DNA of 64,000 nt, taken from NCBI GenBank assembly GCA_900541015.1, contig UQIB01000006.1, forward strand, positions 15,734 to 79,733, in the 5' to 3' direction. A program made the position numbers and the translations under genes. Positions 27,194-36,309 of the stretch are shown piece by piece. Every line of letters begins with the position of its first letter. The first letter of the stretch is position 1. The DNA comes from an uncultured Collinsella sp. (GTDB taxonomy: Bacteria; Actinomycetota; Coriobacteriia; Coriobacteriales; Coriobacteriaceae). The notes beneath the pieces are model-generated. The model saw only the letters and a program-made list of their open reading frames with translations. It was not told the origin of the DNA and made no database searches.

Positions 27194-28792
27194 ATGGATC
27201 AAAAGGCTTCCGCAAAGGTCCTCGTACTCGACTTTGGTGCGCAGTACGGTCAGCTCATTGCCCGTCGCGTCCGCGACCTCAACGTGTATTCTGAGATTGT
27301 CCCCTGCGACATCTCGGCCGACGAGATTCGCGAGATGAACGCCTCTGCGCTCATCCTTTCTGGCGGCCCGGCCTCCGTGTATGCCGAGGACGCTCCGTCC
27401 ATCGATCCTGCCATCTTTGACCTGGACCTTCCCGTCCTGGGCTTTTGCTACGGTCATCAGATCACGGCCGTGACGCTCGGCGGCAAGGTCGGCCACTCCG
27501 AGGTGGGCGAGTACGGCCGCGCCACCATCACGCGCACGGCCGGCGCCAAGCTCTTTAACTCCACGCCCATGGAGCAGACTGTGTGGATGAGCCATCGCGA
27601 CGCCGTTTCCGAGGTGCCCGAGGGCTTTACCGTTACCGCCAGCACCGACGTGTGCCCGGTTGCTGCCATGGAGTGCCCCGAGCGCAAGATCTTCACCACG
27701 CAGTTCCACCCCGAGGTCAAGCACTCCGAGTATGGTCAGCAGCTGCTGAGCAACTTCCTGTTTGAGATCTGCGGCCTGGAGCCCAACTGGAGCATGGACA
27801 ACCTGGTCGAGACCATGACGGCCGAGTTCCGCGAGAAGGTCGGCGACGACCGCGTGATTCTGGCCCTGTCCGGCGGCGTCGACTCCTCCGTCGTGGCCGC
27901 CCTGGGCGCCCGTGCCGTGGGCAAGCAGATGACCTGCGTGTTCATCAACCACGGTCTGCTGCGCAAGGGCGAGCCCGAGCAGGTGGAGGAGGTCTTCACC
28001 AAGCAGTTTGACGTCGACTTTATCCACGTTCACGCCGAGGACCGTTATGCCGAGCTTCTGGCCGGCGTGACCGAGCCCGAGGAGAAGCGCCGCATCATCG
28101 GTACGCAGTTCTGGAAAGAGTTCTTCGCCGTGGCGCAGCAGCTCGAGACCGATGGCAAGCCGGTCAAGTACCTGGCTCAGGGCACCATCTACCCCGACAT
28201 CATCGAGTCCGGTGCTCGCAAGACGGGCGGTAAGACGGCCACCATCAAGAGCCATCACAACCTGATCCCGTTCCCCGAGGGCGTGCACTTCGACCTTATC
28301 GAGCCGCTCGATCACTTCTTTAAGGACGAGGTCCGCGCGCTTGGTCTGGCGCTTGGCCTGCCGGGTCATATCGTGTTCCGTCAGCCTTTCCCGGGTCCGG
28401 GTCTGGCCATCCGCATCATCGGTGCGGTCGATAAGGAGAAGCTCGAGATCCTCAAGAATGCCGACGCTATCGTGCGTGAGGAGCTGGATGCCTACAATCA
28501 GCGCCTGTTTGAGCAGACCGGCGAGCGCAACTCCGAGCACAGCTGCTGGCAGTACTTTGCGGTTCTGCCCGACATTAAGTCCGTCGGCGTTATGGGCGAC
28601 GAGCGCACCTACCAGCGCCCGATCATCCTGCGCGCCGTCGAGTCCAGCGATGCCATGACCGCCGACTGGGCCAAACTGCCCTACGACGTGTTGGCCCGCA
28701 TTTCCGGCCGCATCGTTGCCGAGGTTCCCGGCGCCAACCGCGTGTGCTACGACATCACGTCCAAGCCGCCCGCGACGATTGAGTGGGAATAG
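27194..28792 (+). CDS. guaA: GMP synthase (glutamine-hydrolysing)
   Basis: 532 residues; AGAGGGGG precedes ATG 27194. It converts XMP to GMP. The class I amidotransferase domain (about 10-205) has nucleophile motif GFCYGHQ and Glu/His in TQFHPEVKHS. The ATP-pyrophosphatase domain (about 215-405) has LSGGVDSSVVAALG. The C-terminal dimerisation domain ends KPPATIEWE. The last codons form the 15-base core ATTGAGTGGGAATAG, which recurs downstream: the 3' end of guaA is a known island insertion site and is used here without damaging the protein. Confidence 0.97.
   Translation: MDQKASAKVLVLDFGAQYGQLIARRVRDLNVYSEIVPCDISADEIREMNASALILSGGPASVYAEDAPSIDPAIFDLDLPVLGFCYGHQITAVTLGGKVGHSEVGEYGRATITRTAGAKLFNSTPMEQTVWMSHRDAVSEVPEGFTVTASTDVCPVAAMECPERKIFTTQFHPEVKHSEYGQQLLSNFLFEICGLEPNWSMDNLVETMTAEFREKVGDDRVILALSGGVDSSVVAALGARAVGKQMTCVFINHGLLRKGEPEQVEEVFTKQFDVDFIHVHAEDRYAELLAGVTEPEEKRRIIGTQFWKEFFAVAQQLETDGKPVKYLAQGTIYPDIIESGARKTGGKTATIKSHHNLIPFPEGVHFDLIEPLDHFFKDEVRALGLALGLPGHIVFRQPFPGPGLAIRIIGAVDKEKLEILKNADAIVREELDAYNQRLFEQTGERNSEHSCWQYFAVLPDIKSVGVMGDERTYQRPIILRAVESSDAMTADWAKLPYDVLARISGRIVAEVPGANRVCYDITSKPPATIEWE
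28778..28792. other. attachment site att1 in the guaA 3' end
   Basis: ATTGAGTGGGAATAG, the last 15 bases of guaA including the stop. Exactly repeated at 36788-36802. Confidence 0.8.
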
Positions 28793-28915
28793 TTTACAGT
28801 AAAAAGTGTATTAGTTTATGAGCTGATACGGACTGTTTTGAAGTGGTTTCAACGCTATGAGTTTTGCTGATTCAAGGTGAAATCCACGCGGAAAACCGAA
28901 TAAACATAGAGCAAA

Positions 28916-28954
28916 AGTCCAGGTAGATAACACAAATCTATCTGGACTTCTTGT
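28916..28954 (+). terminator. intrinsic terminator downstream of guaA
   Basis: AGTCCAGGTAGAT pairs with ATCTATCTGGACT over a 6-base loop (one G:U), followed by TCTTGTTT. Because it lies beyond att1, it was brought in by the inserted DNA. Confidence 0.8.
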
Positions 28955-29042
28955 TTATGTGGCTCCGGCTGGTGTTCTGGCGTTATCGCAAGTTGCATCA
29001 GGGCCGTTCAGATTCAACTTTCAAAAACAGGAACCAAATGGG

Positions 29043-29072
29043 AACCGCCCGTTGGGAACCAACGGGCGGTTT
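29043..29072 (+). terminator. second hairpin downstream of guaA
   Basis: ACCGCCCGTTGG pairs with CCAACGGGCGGT around GAA. The sequence GGGAACC is repeated on both sides. No long U tract. Confidence 0.5.
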
Positions 29073-29091
29073 GACCTGCGTATTTAAACAT

Positions 29092-29299
29092 TTATAGATT
29101 AAGGCCAAGTTCTCCCCAAGTTTTGGTGACGAAGTGGCAGTTGTTGCCATTCGTATCGGACATCGTGTTAACAATCGCGATAAGCCCCTTTACTGAATCA
29201 GGGTGATTTGAGCTGGCGGATAACCTTGTATGCCATCTGGTCCGAGCAACCCATCATTTCCTTGACTTCGTCTTTACCGACAAGCTTGTAGTCGCACAT
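29092..29299 (-). pseudogene. frameshifted excisionase-like small HTH gene
   Basis: From ATG 29299 (GGAGGAATCT upstream) the frame reads MCDYKLVGKDEVKEMM, then GCSDQMAYKVIRQLKSP and a stop. A second frame continues with KGLIAIVNTMSDTNGNN and ends TWGELGLNL. Together they give about 66 residues with the layout of small excisionase/HTH proteins of integrated elements (HTH followed by a beta hairpin). A one- or two-base indel near 29200 breaks it. The element's integrase is absent, which fits decay of its mobility module. Confidence 0.6.
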
Positions 29300-29450
29300 A
29301 GATTCCTCCTTTGCTAATACGATATTTACGACTGCATAGGATGAAGTTTTGTGATACATAATTTACGAGTCAACATCTTGTAAGACAGTTTTTACTGGTT
29401 TACCGTTTCGTTATCGTTCGTGTAATACACTGAGTTCAGGGAGGGCTATC

Positions 29451-30446
29451 TTGGAGAGCGGTAGAGCCGACAGAAGGGCGTTCGTGAGCAGGCTTAAAGA
29501 CCTGCGTGCGCTTAACGGCATGATGACCCAGGAGGAGCTTGCCGAGGAGTCCGGCGTGGACGTCGGCCTGATTCAGAACTACGAGCAGGAGAAGAGCCTT
29601 GCCAGGGAGGATGCTGTCGCAAAGATGGCCATGGCGTTGGGTATTTCGCCTGCCGGCTTCCTTACTATTCGGATCAGGGACTTGTTTGATTCGGACGGTG
29701 CCAATCAGGTCAACGTGGTCGCCCAAGTGCTCTTCCAGATTGCCAGCGCCTACGACCTGGAACCCTACTACGACGGTAAGGAGATCGGCGTCAAGGGTAA
29801 CGGGAGCTACATCGAGTACTCCATGACTGAGTGGGCAGATGTAATTGAGGATGATCTTGAGAAGTTCCGCGACTTGTACGAGGACGGCATCTCAGAAGAA
29901 GAGCGCGCAAAGCGTGAGGCCGATTCCAAATACGCATCTGGGACCAGGAAGCGTTTCGAGCTGGGCTACGACGGCCCGTTCGATGAGATGGACTACCCTG
30001 TTCAGCCTCCGCGTCTTGGCGAGACTATGAGGAGGCTCAGAGCCGCAAGTGGTCTTACGCAGGCTGACCTGGCGGAAGCGGCGGGTTTCAGCGTTTTCAC
30101 CGTCCGTGCTTACGAGCAGGGCAAGCGCACTCCCAACGACGAGCAACGCATCGCCATGGCGAAAGCCCTTGGCGTTCCGGCGGAGGTGTTGCTCGACTTC
30201 GGCATCACCAACCCAAATGAGGCGTTCCATTATCTGATGGAGATTGCCCACGTCTTCTACCTAACACCCAAGAGGGTCGGAGAACGCATTGTCCTCGTAA
30301 ATGATGTTGATCTCAGGGCAGGCGAGTTGCCTGCTAGACCGAATCTCGAAAAGCTGTTTGGCGAATGGTATTTCGCATGGGTCGAATTCCGCGAGTCCGG
30401 CGATGTCAACACATATCAAAACTGGCAAGACCACTACGAAGGATAG
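29451..30446 (+). CDS. double-XRE regulator of the ApeA-like gene
   Basis: 331 residues with a TTG start at 29451, supported by GGGAGG six bases upstream. Two helix-turn-helix domains: the first at about 12-65 (MTQEELAEESGVDVGLIQNYEQ), the second at about 190-250 (LTQADLAEAAGFSVFTVRAYEQ). They are separated by an acidic linker that could sense a ligand or partner. It stops 2 bases before the HEPN gene, so the two are one transcript, as in regulator/toxin pairs. Tandem XRE domains in one chain are uncommon for a simple repressor. Confidence 0.8.
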   Translation: MESGRADRRAFVSRLKDLRALNGMMTQEELAEESGVDVGLIQNYEQEKSLAREDAVAKMAMALGISPAGFLTIRIRDLFDSDGANQVNVVAQVLFQIASAYDLEPYYDGKEIGVKGNGSYIEYSMTEWADVIEDDLEKFRDLYEDGISEEERAKREADSKYASGTRKRFELGYDGPFDEMDYPVQPPRLGETMRRLRAASGLTQADLAEAAGFSVFTVRAYEQGKRTPNDEQRIAMAKALGVPAEVLLDFGITNPNEAFHYLMEIAHVFYLTPKRVGERIVLVNDVDLRAGELPARPNLEKLFGEWYFAWVEFRESGDVNTYQNWQDHYEG

Positions 30447-30448
30447 CT

Positions 30449-31945
30449 ATGTTGGAACATATTTACACGGGCTCCCTCGAATACAGAAACATTGAATTTC
30501 AATTTGTGTTCGATGGCGAGCTGCTTACACTTATCACCCCAAAGCAGCATCAACACGAAGTTGAGTGGGAGTGGCTAAAGGAAGAAATTGGCCCAGGTGT
30601 TTATACGTGTGGCAAACCGCTTACGGTTGACGTCCCCTTCATGTCTGGAAGATGCTACGAAACAAATAAACAGATGATCTTTCTGACCCATGAAAGCTCA
30701 ACTGTCGGGAGCAGAAACTCAACGCTACTCATTAATGTGGTTGGTGTAATAGAGGCAAATAAAGCTGACTCCCGTTTTTCTCGATTAACTTTGTCCAGTC
30801 CTGAGTTGAACTTCATCCATCCAATCAATCGCGCCTATTATCAGGAGTTTAATTTTGATGACCTTGAAAAGGATGGCGTGATTTCCATCAAAACCAATGG
30901 GTTCGATGCGACAACAACCACTAAGCGTCCTTTCACGGTTGATGGCAATTGCGTATCAGTCCATTTCTCGGTTGGCTGGAAATGCAGCACAAAGAACAAC
31001 GAGCCGCCAATCATTTTGAACTCAAATATGATTTTCGAGTTCGAAGAGACAAGTGACTATTGGTTTCTTCGAAGGCTGTGGAGCGTCGCCGAAAGCATGG
31101 TTCAGCTGCTTACGTTCAGGCAAAATGCGAAAATTTCGGAGTGTGCGCTGCAGGCAAAATTCGATGAAAAGCGATTCCATGATGTTGGAACCTTCAAGCT
31201 AACAAGAGATACTATTGCCTCCGATGGGCATTCCCTGGAAAAGGGTCGATATATCAGTTTGCGGTATCTCGAATCCCATGAGGCAGACCTTATCGCGCTC
31301 ATCGCCGACGAGAGCATATACCTAAGGCATATCCCCAAATCATCCGAAGGAGCGCGTTCGATCGATGCATCCAGTTTCGTAATGACCACCGCTGCGTTCG
31401 AATGGGAATTTAGCCAGCTGTACCCAGGCGGCGTTTCGAAACAGGATAAACGAGTAAAGGCAGAAGAACGCGCCCTCGAAGAAATCGACGCTGTTATTTC
31501 AAACACCACGGGAGAGGCGAAGTCGATTCTTAAATTCGCCAGGAAGAGCATTGGCTTCACTAATCTTGAGGCAAAAGTGATACAGGCGGGTCACGACTTT
31601 GACCCTGTGGTTGGCGTATTTGGCAAGCAACTGTATTCGCTGAATGAGGAAGAGTTTGACTACAAGACAATTGGAAATAGGCTGGCCAACCAGCGAAACG
31701 ATTTCGCGCATGGAAACATTGACAAAGAATTTAACGGCGCAGCAATTCTGGATTTGTTATTCCTCAGGTATTTAATCTACGCCTTGCAACTGAGGCGAAT
31801 TGGAGTTTCCGATTCGAGCATTCAAAGAGCGATTAATGATCTGTTTTCTCGAAGACTTGCTCTTCCCGAAGAAAAGCAAATCGAAAGCGTTGGTGACGCA
31901 CCGCATGCGTTAGAGGACTCCATTTCGGAAACTTCAGAAGCTTAA
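30449..31945 (+). CDS. ApeA-like HEPN-domain defence protein
   Basis: 498 residues from ATG 30449 (GAAGGA upstream). The N-terminal two-thirds are beta-rich and resemble the ApeA N-terminal domain (alternating strands such as IEFQFVFDGELLTLITP and QMIFLTHESS). The C-terminal helical part ends in NQRNDFAHGN, where R416-N-D-F-A-H421 is the RX4H catalytic motif of HEPN ribonucleases. ApeA is a single-gene abortive anti-phage system. Here the partner double-XRE gene adds likely transcriptional control. AT-richer codon use than the core marks it as acquired. Family assignment is by eye. Confidence 0.6.
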   Translation: MLEHIYTGSLEYRNIEFQFVFDGELLTLITPKQHQHEVEWEWLKEEIGPGVYTCGKPLTVDVPFMSGRCYETNKQMIFLTHESSTVGSRNSTLLINVVGVIEANKADSRFSRLTLSSPELNFIHPINRAYYQEFNFDDLEKDGVISIKTNGFDATTTTKRPFTVDGNCVSVHFSVGWKCSTKNNEPPIILNSNMIFEFEETSDYWFLRRLWSVAESMVQLLTFRQNAKISECALQAKFDEKRFHDVGTFKLTRDTIASDGHSLEKGRYISLRYLESHEADLIALIADESIYLRHIPKSSEGARSIDASSFVMTTAAFEWEFSQLYPGGVSKQDKRVKAEERALEEIDAVISNTTGEAKSILKFARKSIGFTNLEAKVIQAGHDFDPVVGVFGKQLYSLNEEEFDYKTIGNRLANQRNDFAHGNIDKEFNGAAILDLLFLRYLIYALQLRRIGVSDSSIQRAINDLFSRRLALPEEKQIESVGDAPHALEDSISETSEA

Positions 31946-32101
31946 GATAGCTGGTTCCCAAATGGTTCCAAAATCCTGAGAACTCGGCATCAGAATCGAC
32001 CGCAATTTGTCACCAGATGTCACTAACGACCAACAGATATACGAATTGACGCAAAGAGTAGGAGTAGAAAAAATACGTGCAATACACGTGCATGACAGCC
32101 C

Positions 32102-32144
32102 AGATAGCACCCATGGCGCACTGCGCCATGGGTGCTATCTTTGT
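32102..32144 (+). terminator. 39-bp near-perfect palindrome after the ApeA-like gene
   Basis: 19-base arms (32102-32120 and 32122-32140) are exact reverse complements around a single C, followed by TTTGTG. It would fold as a very stable terminator for the preceding operon. Confidence 0.7.
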
Positions 32145-32179
32145 GTATCGGAGCGGGTAACGGCATATTCCGGTCGCCA

Positions 32180-32209
32180 CATGACGGATTTCCGTCATGT
32201 CATGACGAA
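32180..32209. promoter_or_regulatory. RelB-type operator
   Basis: CATGACGGA (32180-32188) and TCCGTCATG (32191-32199) are inverted half-sites; a third half-site CATGACGAA starts at 32201. It lies in the antitoxin promoter, where RelB/DinJ proteins autoregulate. The rest of 31946-32277 holds only this and the palindrome above. Confidence 0.55.
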
Positions 32210-32277
32210 TCCCCAGAAAAACTCGCCTCCCGCACGTACAATTCCATGCAACGAACTCATAAGGCAAGGAGGTCCGC

Positions 32278-32526
32278 ATGGAGACGGTCAACGTCACCGT
32301 ACGTATGGAAAGGCAGACGAGGGACGATGCGGCGGGGCTCTTCTCGGGGCTCGGCGTCAGTACCACCCAGGCGATCAACATGTTTCTCAAGCAGGCAGTG
32401 AGGGAGCAGAGGAGCCCCTTCGAGGTCGCCACCAGGCCGGCCGTGGGCCATCGAGCCGAGAGCCTGGAAGAGCAGAACCGGCTTACCGCATCGACCGCCG
32501 CGTCCTCGGAACCCTTTCACCCCTAA
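32278..32526 (+). CDS. RelB/DinJ-type antitoxin without a toxin partner
   Basis: 82 residues; AAGGAGG is placed 6 bases before the ATG. The N-terminal ribbon-helix-helix is clear: METVNVTVRMERQTRDDAAG followed by LFSGLGVSTTQAINMFLKQAV. The tail after about residue 60 (ESLEEQNRLTASTAASSEP) departs from the family and may result from a frameshift. No RelE/YafQ-type toxin follows, so it is an orphan or remnant. Confidence 0.8.
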   Translation: METVNVTVRMERQTRDDAAGLFSGLGVSTTQAINMFLKQAVREQRSPFEVATRPAVGHRAESLEEQNRLTASTAASSEPFHP

Positions 32527-32570
32527 GCGGTTAAGACTTTGCAAGCAGGATTCATGTGCTAAAATCCAAA

Positions 32571-32641
32571 ACTAGTTAGCCCCGGTACGACCGCTGATTC
32601 AAGTCGCCGGGGCTCAATTATTATCTGAGGAAAGGTTTCCC
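32571..32641 (+). ncRNA. structured leader or candidate ncRNA of the Abi-like gene
   Basis: AGCCCCGG pairs with CCGGGGCT, and inside it CGAC pairs with GTCG, leaving an 11-base loop (CGCTGATTCAA). A likely promoter (TTGCAA with TAAAAT) lies just upstream, so the transcript would begin with this stem-loop and run into the Abi-like gene. Some Abi/AbiF HEPN genes are reported with an adjacent non-coding RNA. Assignment to that group is inference. Confidence 0.4.
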
Positions 32642-33370
32642 ATGTCGAACGCTCCGAAGATAGACCGGGCGCACGTCATATCGTGGCTCTCTGAGCCGCG
32701 ATATAGCAAATATCTCGAAGTATCGCGAGGCGATGACGCCGTTGCCCTCGACCTCTACCTCTGGAATATCGGCCTTGCGCAGGCCGTCTTGAAAGACGTC
32801 TCGTTCTTCGAGGTCGCTCTCAGGAACGCGTACGACAGGGCAATATCCTCCACTTGGAGCGGGTCTGACCACTGGCTGCTCGACGATGCCTCTCCCGTAA
32901 GGCGCCCGATTCTCAGGACGAATAAGCGAGGACAGGTCAACGACGCCAACCGACTGAACAAGAATTCGATAGACCACCTGAGAAACGGCCTTCGCGAGAA
33001 CGCGACCGCAGACGACATCGTCTCGAACCTCACGCTGGGCTTCTGGGCCCACATGACGGACCGCAGCCATGAACGCGACTTGTGGATTCCGATCATCCAT
33101 AAGGCATGGCCAAAGGGGGCAGACCGAAACGACGTCAATGGACGGATAGCGGGAATCAACAAGATTCGCAATCGCGCCGCTCACCACGAACACCTCTTCG
33201 CGCATGCGGGATGCAGATGCGGGACTTTGCAATCATGCCGAGACGCCGCTTTGCTGTTCGCTCAGCTTGAGCCAATTGCACACAGCTATGTTTACAAAGG
33301 GAACATCAATAGATGCTCGGTCGATAACTACCTGGAGGGGCACCCGGCTCCTTGCGACGTTACGGTCTGA
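32642..33370 (+). CDS. Abi-like HEPN protein
   Basis: 242 residues; GAGGAAAGG precedes the ATG. The start AHVISWLSEPRYSKYLEVSRGD and VSFFEVALRNAYDRAIS match Abi-like proteins of the AbiD/AbiF superfamily, which are HEPN RNases causing abortive infection. The catalytic motif is R176-N-R-A-A-H181 in KIRNRAAHHEHLF. Most changes from the consensus are conservative, so it looks active. The small gene overlapping its 3' end may be co-translated. Confidence 0.7.
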   Translation: MSNAPKIDRAHVISWLSEPRYSKYLEVSRGDDAVALDLYLWNIGLAQAVLKDVSFFEVALRNAYDRAISSTWSGSDHWLLDDASPVRRPILRTNKRGQVNDANRLNKNSIDHLRNGLRENATADDIVSNLTLGFWAHMTDRSHERDLWIPIIHKAWPKGADRNDVNGRIAGINKIRNRAAHHEHLFAHAGCRCGTLQSCRDAALLFAQLEPIAHSYVYKGNINRCSVDNYLEGHPAPCDVTV

Positions 33371-33588
33371 GAAAAACCCACGCGCGCAAGGATGAGCTGA
33401 AGCCCGAGCCTGCGGTGACGCAGGAGCAGCTCGACGAGCTTGAACCGGGCGATAGCGTCTTCCATAAGGCGTTCGGCTACGGGCGCATCATCGACATCGA
33501 TGAGGCTTACATCGATGTCACGTTCGACAGCGATGACAAGAAGAAGAAACGCTTGCGGAAGTTCTTGTTCCCTGGGTCGTTCTTCTAG
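33352..33588 (+). CDS. small PcrA-C-like/KOW-type protein
   Basis: 78 residues from a TTG start that overlaps the Abi-like gene by 19 bases, with GGAGGGG upstream; the exact start is uncertain. The C-terminal half, PGDSVFHKAFGYGRIIDID followed by AYIDVTFDSDDKKKKRLRKF, resembles the Tudor-like tail of UvrD/PcrA helicases that binds RNA polymerase or DNA. It could be a separate partner of the Abi protein or of the ATPase that follows 30 bases later. Confidence 0.6.
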   Translation: MRRYGLRKTHARKDELKPEPAVTQEQLDELEPGDSVFHKAFGYGRIIDIDEAYIDVTFDSDDKKKKRLRKFLFPGSFF

Positions 33589-33618
33589 GGTTTGCTGCAG
33601 ATAGGATAGGAATAGCGT

Positions 33619-36003
33619 ATGAGCGATACCCACATCTGCACACGGGGCAAGGTTTGGGACTTACACATACATTCGAACCAGTGCTACTCAACTACCGATG
33701 AGGAGCTCAAAAAGCTCAGCGTCAATGATTACGTAGTACGGCTTATCGAGGTACTTGAGGAATACGAGGACCTTGACATGATTTCGTTCACCGACCATAA
33801 CCAGATATGCATCGATCTCTATCGTGCCTTTTACGACGCGCACAGCAGGATAGCACTTCTGCCGGGTGTAGAGATCGACGTGGCACTCGATGAAAACGAG
33901 CCAGCAAAGCATCTTGTCGTCTATTTCGATGCGATGGGCGATGTGGACAAGCTTGAGGACCTTGCAAGCAAGCTGAACGCTCTGATGAGCGAGAAGAACG
34001 TAGGCAGTGGCAACGGCAAAAAGCCCATCGACATACACCTGTTGCTCGATAGGCTTATAGGTTACGGGGTCCATTTTGCCCTTAGCCCACACGCCATGAA
34101 GCAGGGTAAGCGTGGCATAGATTACGACTGGCACGCAATGCCAACCGACGAGCGCGATAACGAAATGAAGAAGTATCTTGACCAGTTCTTCTGCTTCTGG
34201 GAGTCAAGCGGTAAGAGTGAGATTGCGCATGCCGTCGAATTCCTCAAGCAGATGGCTCGAGACGAGCTGGTCTCCATCGTGTCGTTCTCCGACTCAAAGG
34301 ATTTCGGAAAGCTGCGCGAATATCTCGACAACCCGTGCCAATACTTCAATGCCTTGCCAAACTTCAACGGCTTGAAGCTTGCCGGAAGTGAGATCACCCG
34401 CATCACCAGAGTGCAGGGCGTTGTCAACGCGAGCAACCTGGGCGGTTACATAGGAGCCGTTGAGTTCGAGGGTCAACATATTGAGTTCACACCTCGCCTG
34501 AATGCGATCATAGGTGGAAGAGGTAGCGGCAAATCCGTCCTTCTCGATTCGATTGCGTGCGGCATAAGGCCAAACGCCGGTACCCTACTTGACGAGCGCA
34601 GGGCATTCATTAGGGGGCGCGGGATATCTGTAAGCACGATGAGCGGCGCTCCGATCATTGAAGGCCAGTTCAACATTGACTACTTCAATCAGAGCTACAT
34701 AGCAACACTGTTTGAGAAGTCGGGCAAAGAGTTCAACAAGGCGATCGAACAGCACTTTGCAAGCGGCTTTGAGCACGTAAAGCGCATCGATGGGGCATCG
34801 ATAGAGCGCACCAATGCCGACGCATTCGCCGAGCTCATTGAGTCCTTTGAAGAGGAGACTCCGGAAAACATCGTTGGCTTTGTCGATAAGTACATAGTCG
34901 ACACAAAGGATAGACTCGACATGGACATCGGACCGAGGAAATCGAAGGCCCAGATTCCGGATAGTAAGCTGGCGTCTCTTAAATACCAGAAAGTACTCGA
35001 TGACATTAGGTCAGCTATAAAAGCCAAGCTGCCTCCGACACTCGAAAGCAACCCGCGTATCGACGCGGCGATTACGGAACTGCAGCGAGTCATCTGCGAT
35101 GAGGCATATACTGCCAGGCGGACGTATCTTGAGGGTCATTTCTTCCAGAACACGTTTGTCGACCTCTTCGTTGCCAAGAAGAATTCTATGAACAACGCGC
35201 AGAGCGAGCGCACCAAGCAAATCGAGCTTTTCGATTCAACCTTTCAGCAAAAGACGCTGGGGATAAGGAAGCGCGTCGCACTCGTAAGAGCTCTAATCGC
35301 GGTATGCGATGGTTTCGTGACGCACTATGAGGAGCATGACTTCGCAAACGGCGAGAAGGCAAATGCATTCAAGTTCATGCGCGAACTATGTGTCGAGCAC
35401 CCCATCGACTTCATGATACGCACCATCAACGCCAGAACCTTGAACTTGCAGGGCATCGGGAAGTGCAATCCTGAAAACCTATGGGAGTACATTAAGGCCT
35501 TCTGCTTTAGCGAAGACGGGTATCGAAAGGGTTCTGACTGGGAACAACTATATGATGATCTCATCGCCTTTGGGCTCACCTATGAAGAAAAGTCTTCCAT
35601 CTGCTTCGACTCCGGGGATGGCACTTATCAAGACATAAGGCAGCTTTCCCCAGGTACGCAGACGAACATCCTCATCGAGTACATCGTGCACAAGAAAACG
35701 AAGGTCCCGCTACTTATCGACCAGCCTGAGGACAACGTAGACAACCAGACGATCTATAGCAAGATTCGCAGCTGGTTCATGGGGCTCAAACAGTCAAGGC
35801 AGGTAATCGTGGTTACACACGACGCAAATATCGTCATAAACGCCGACGCCGAAAACGTAATCATCGCCGAACAGCCACACCAAGGGGAGTTTGCCTATCA
35901 ATACGGCGCTCTTGAGTACGGCGACACAATCGACCAGGCGTCGCTCATCCTTGACGGCGGCAAGGATGCGGTGAAAAGGAGGCTCGTTAAGTATGGAGAA
36001 TAA
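33619..36003 (+). CDS. PHP-domain ATPase, TrlF-like
   Basis: 794 residues. The N-terminal PHP phosphoesterase domain has its metal motifs in order: DLHIHS (14-19), TDHN (58-61), GVEID (84-88) and SPHAM (156-160). An SMC/ABC-like ATPase follows: Walker A GGRGSGKS (299-306), signature LSPGTQTN and Walker B LLIDQPEDNVDN, with a helical insert between. This is the layout of TrlF-family ATPases found in defence islands. It overlaps the next gene by 11 bases, which suggests a two-protein system. Full length, no visible damage. Confidence 0.75.
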   Translation: MSDTHICTRGKVWDLHIHSNQCYSTTDEELKKLSVNDYVVRLIEVLEEYEDLDMISFTDHNQICIDLYRAFYDAHSRIALLPGVEIDVALDENEPAKHLVVYFDAMGDVDKLEDLASKLNALMSEKNVGSGNGKKPIDIHLLLDRLIGYGVHFALSPHAMKQGKRGIDYDWHAMPTDERDNEMKKYLDQFFCFWESSGKSEIAHAVEFLKQMARDELVSIVSFSDSKDFGKLREYLDNPCQYFNALPNFNGLKLAGSEITRITRVQGVVNASNLGGYIGAVEFEGQHIEFTPRLNAIIGGRGSGKSVLLDSIACGIRPNAGTLLDERRAFIRGRGISVSTMSGAPIIEGQFNIDYFNQSYIATLFEKSGKEFNKAIEQHFASGFEHVKRIDGASIERTNADAFAELIESFEEETPENIVGFVDKYIVDTKDRLDMDIGPRKSKAQIPDSKLASLKYQKVLDDIRSAIKAKLPPTLESNPRIDAAITELQRVICDEAYTARRTYLEGHFFQNTFVDLFVAKKNSMNNAQSERTKQIELFDSTFQQKTLGIRKRVALVRALIAVCDGFVTHYEEHDFANGEKANAFKFMRELCVEHPIDFMIRTINARTLNLQGIGKCNPENLWEYIKAFCFSEDGYRKGSDWEQLYDDLIAFGLTYEEKSSICFDSGDGTYQDIRQLSPGTQTNILIEYIVHKKTKVPLLIDQPEDNVDNQTIYSKIRSWFMGLKQSRQVIVVTHDANIVINADAENVIIAEQPHQGEFAYQYGALEYGDTIDQASLILDGGKDAVKRRLVKYGE

Positions 36004-36280
36004 AGAGGTCAAGGTCATTCTCAAACCCGGCCATGAGGTCATCTTGAAGAGCGACGCGCCAGATATCGGTGCCCTTGTTAGCGCGATCGTGCAGATCAGG
36101 GATCAGTTTGACCCAAACGAGCTCAGAGTCGAATGCGAACACGATGGTTTCGATAAAGCGAGTTTCAAGGAGATCATCATAGAGGCGACTAGTGCGTTCA
36201 TCGATGAGATTCGGCTCGATAAGGCCGCCTACGATGCTGCGATTGCGGCATTACAAGATACGCGGAAGGCGTCGAGTTAG
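35993..36280 (+). CDS. small acidic partner of the TrlF-like ATPase
   Basis: 95 residues, acidic, soluble. It begins MENKEVKVILKPGHEVILKS, with predicted beta strands followed by two amphipathic helices. Its start lies inside the end of the ATPase gene, so translation is coupled. I recognise no family. Its role is inferred only from coupling: an accessory or regulatory subunit. Confidence 0.65.
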   Translation: MENKEVKVILKPGHEVILKSDAPDIGALVSAIVQIRDQFDPNELRVECEHDGFDKASFKEIIIEATSAFIDEIRLDKAAYDAAIAALQDTRKASS

Positions 36281-36309
36281 CCATGTATCGAAGGCGAAGG
36301 GATAGCTTC

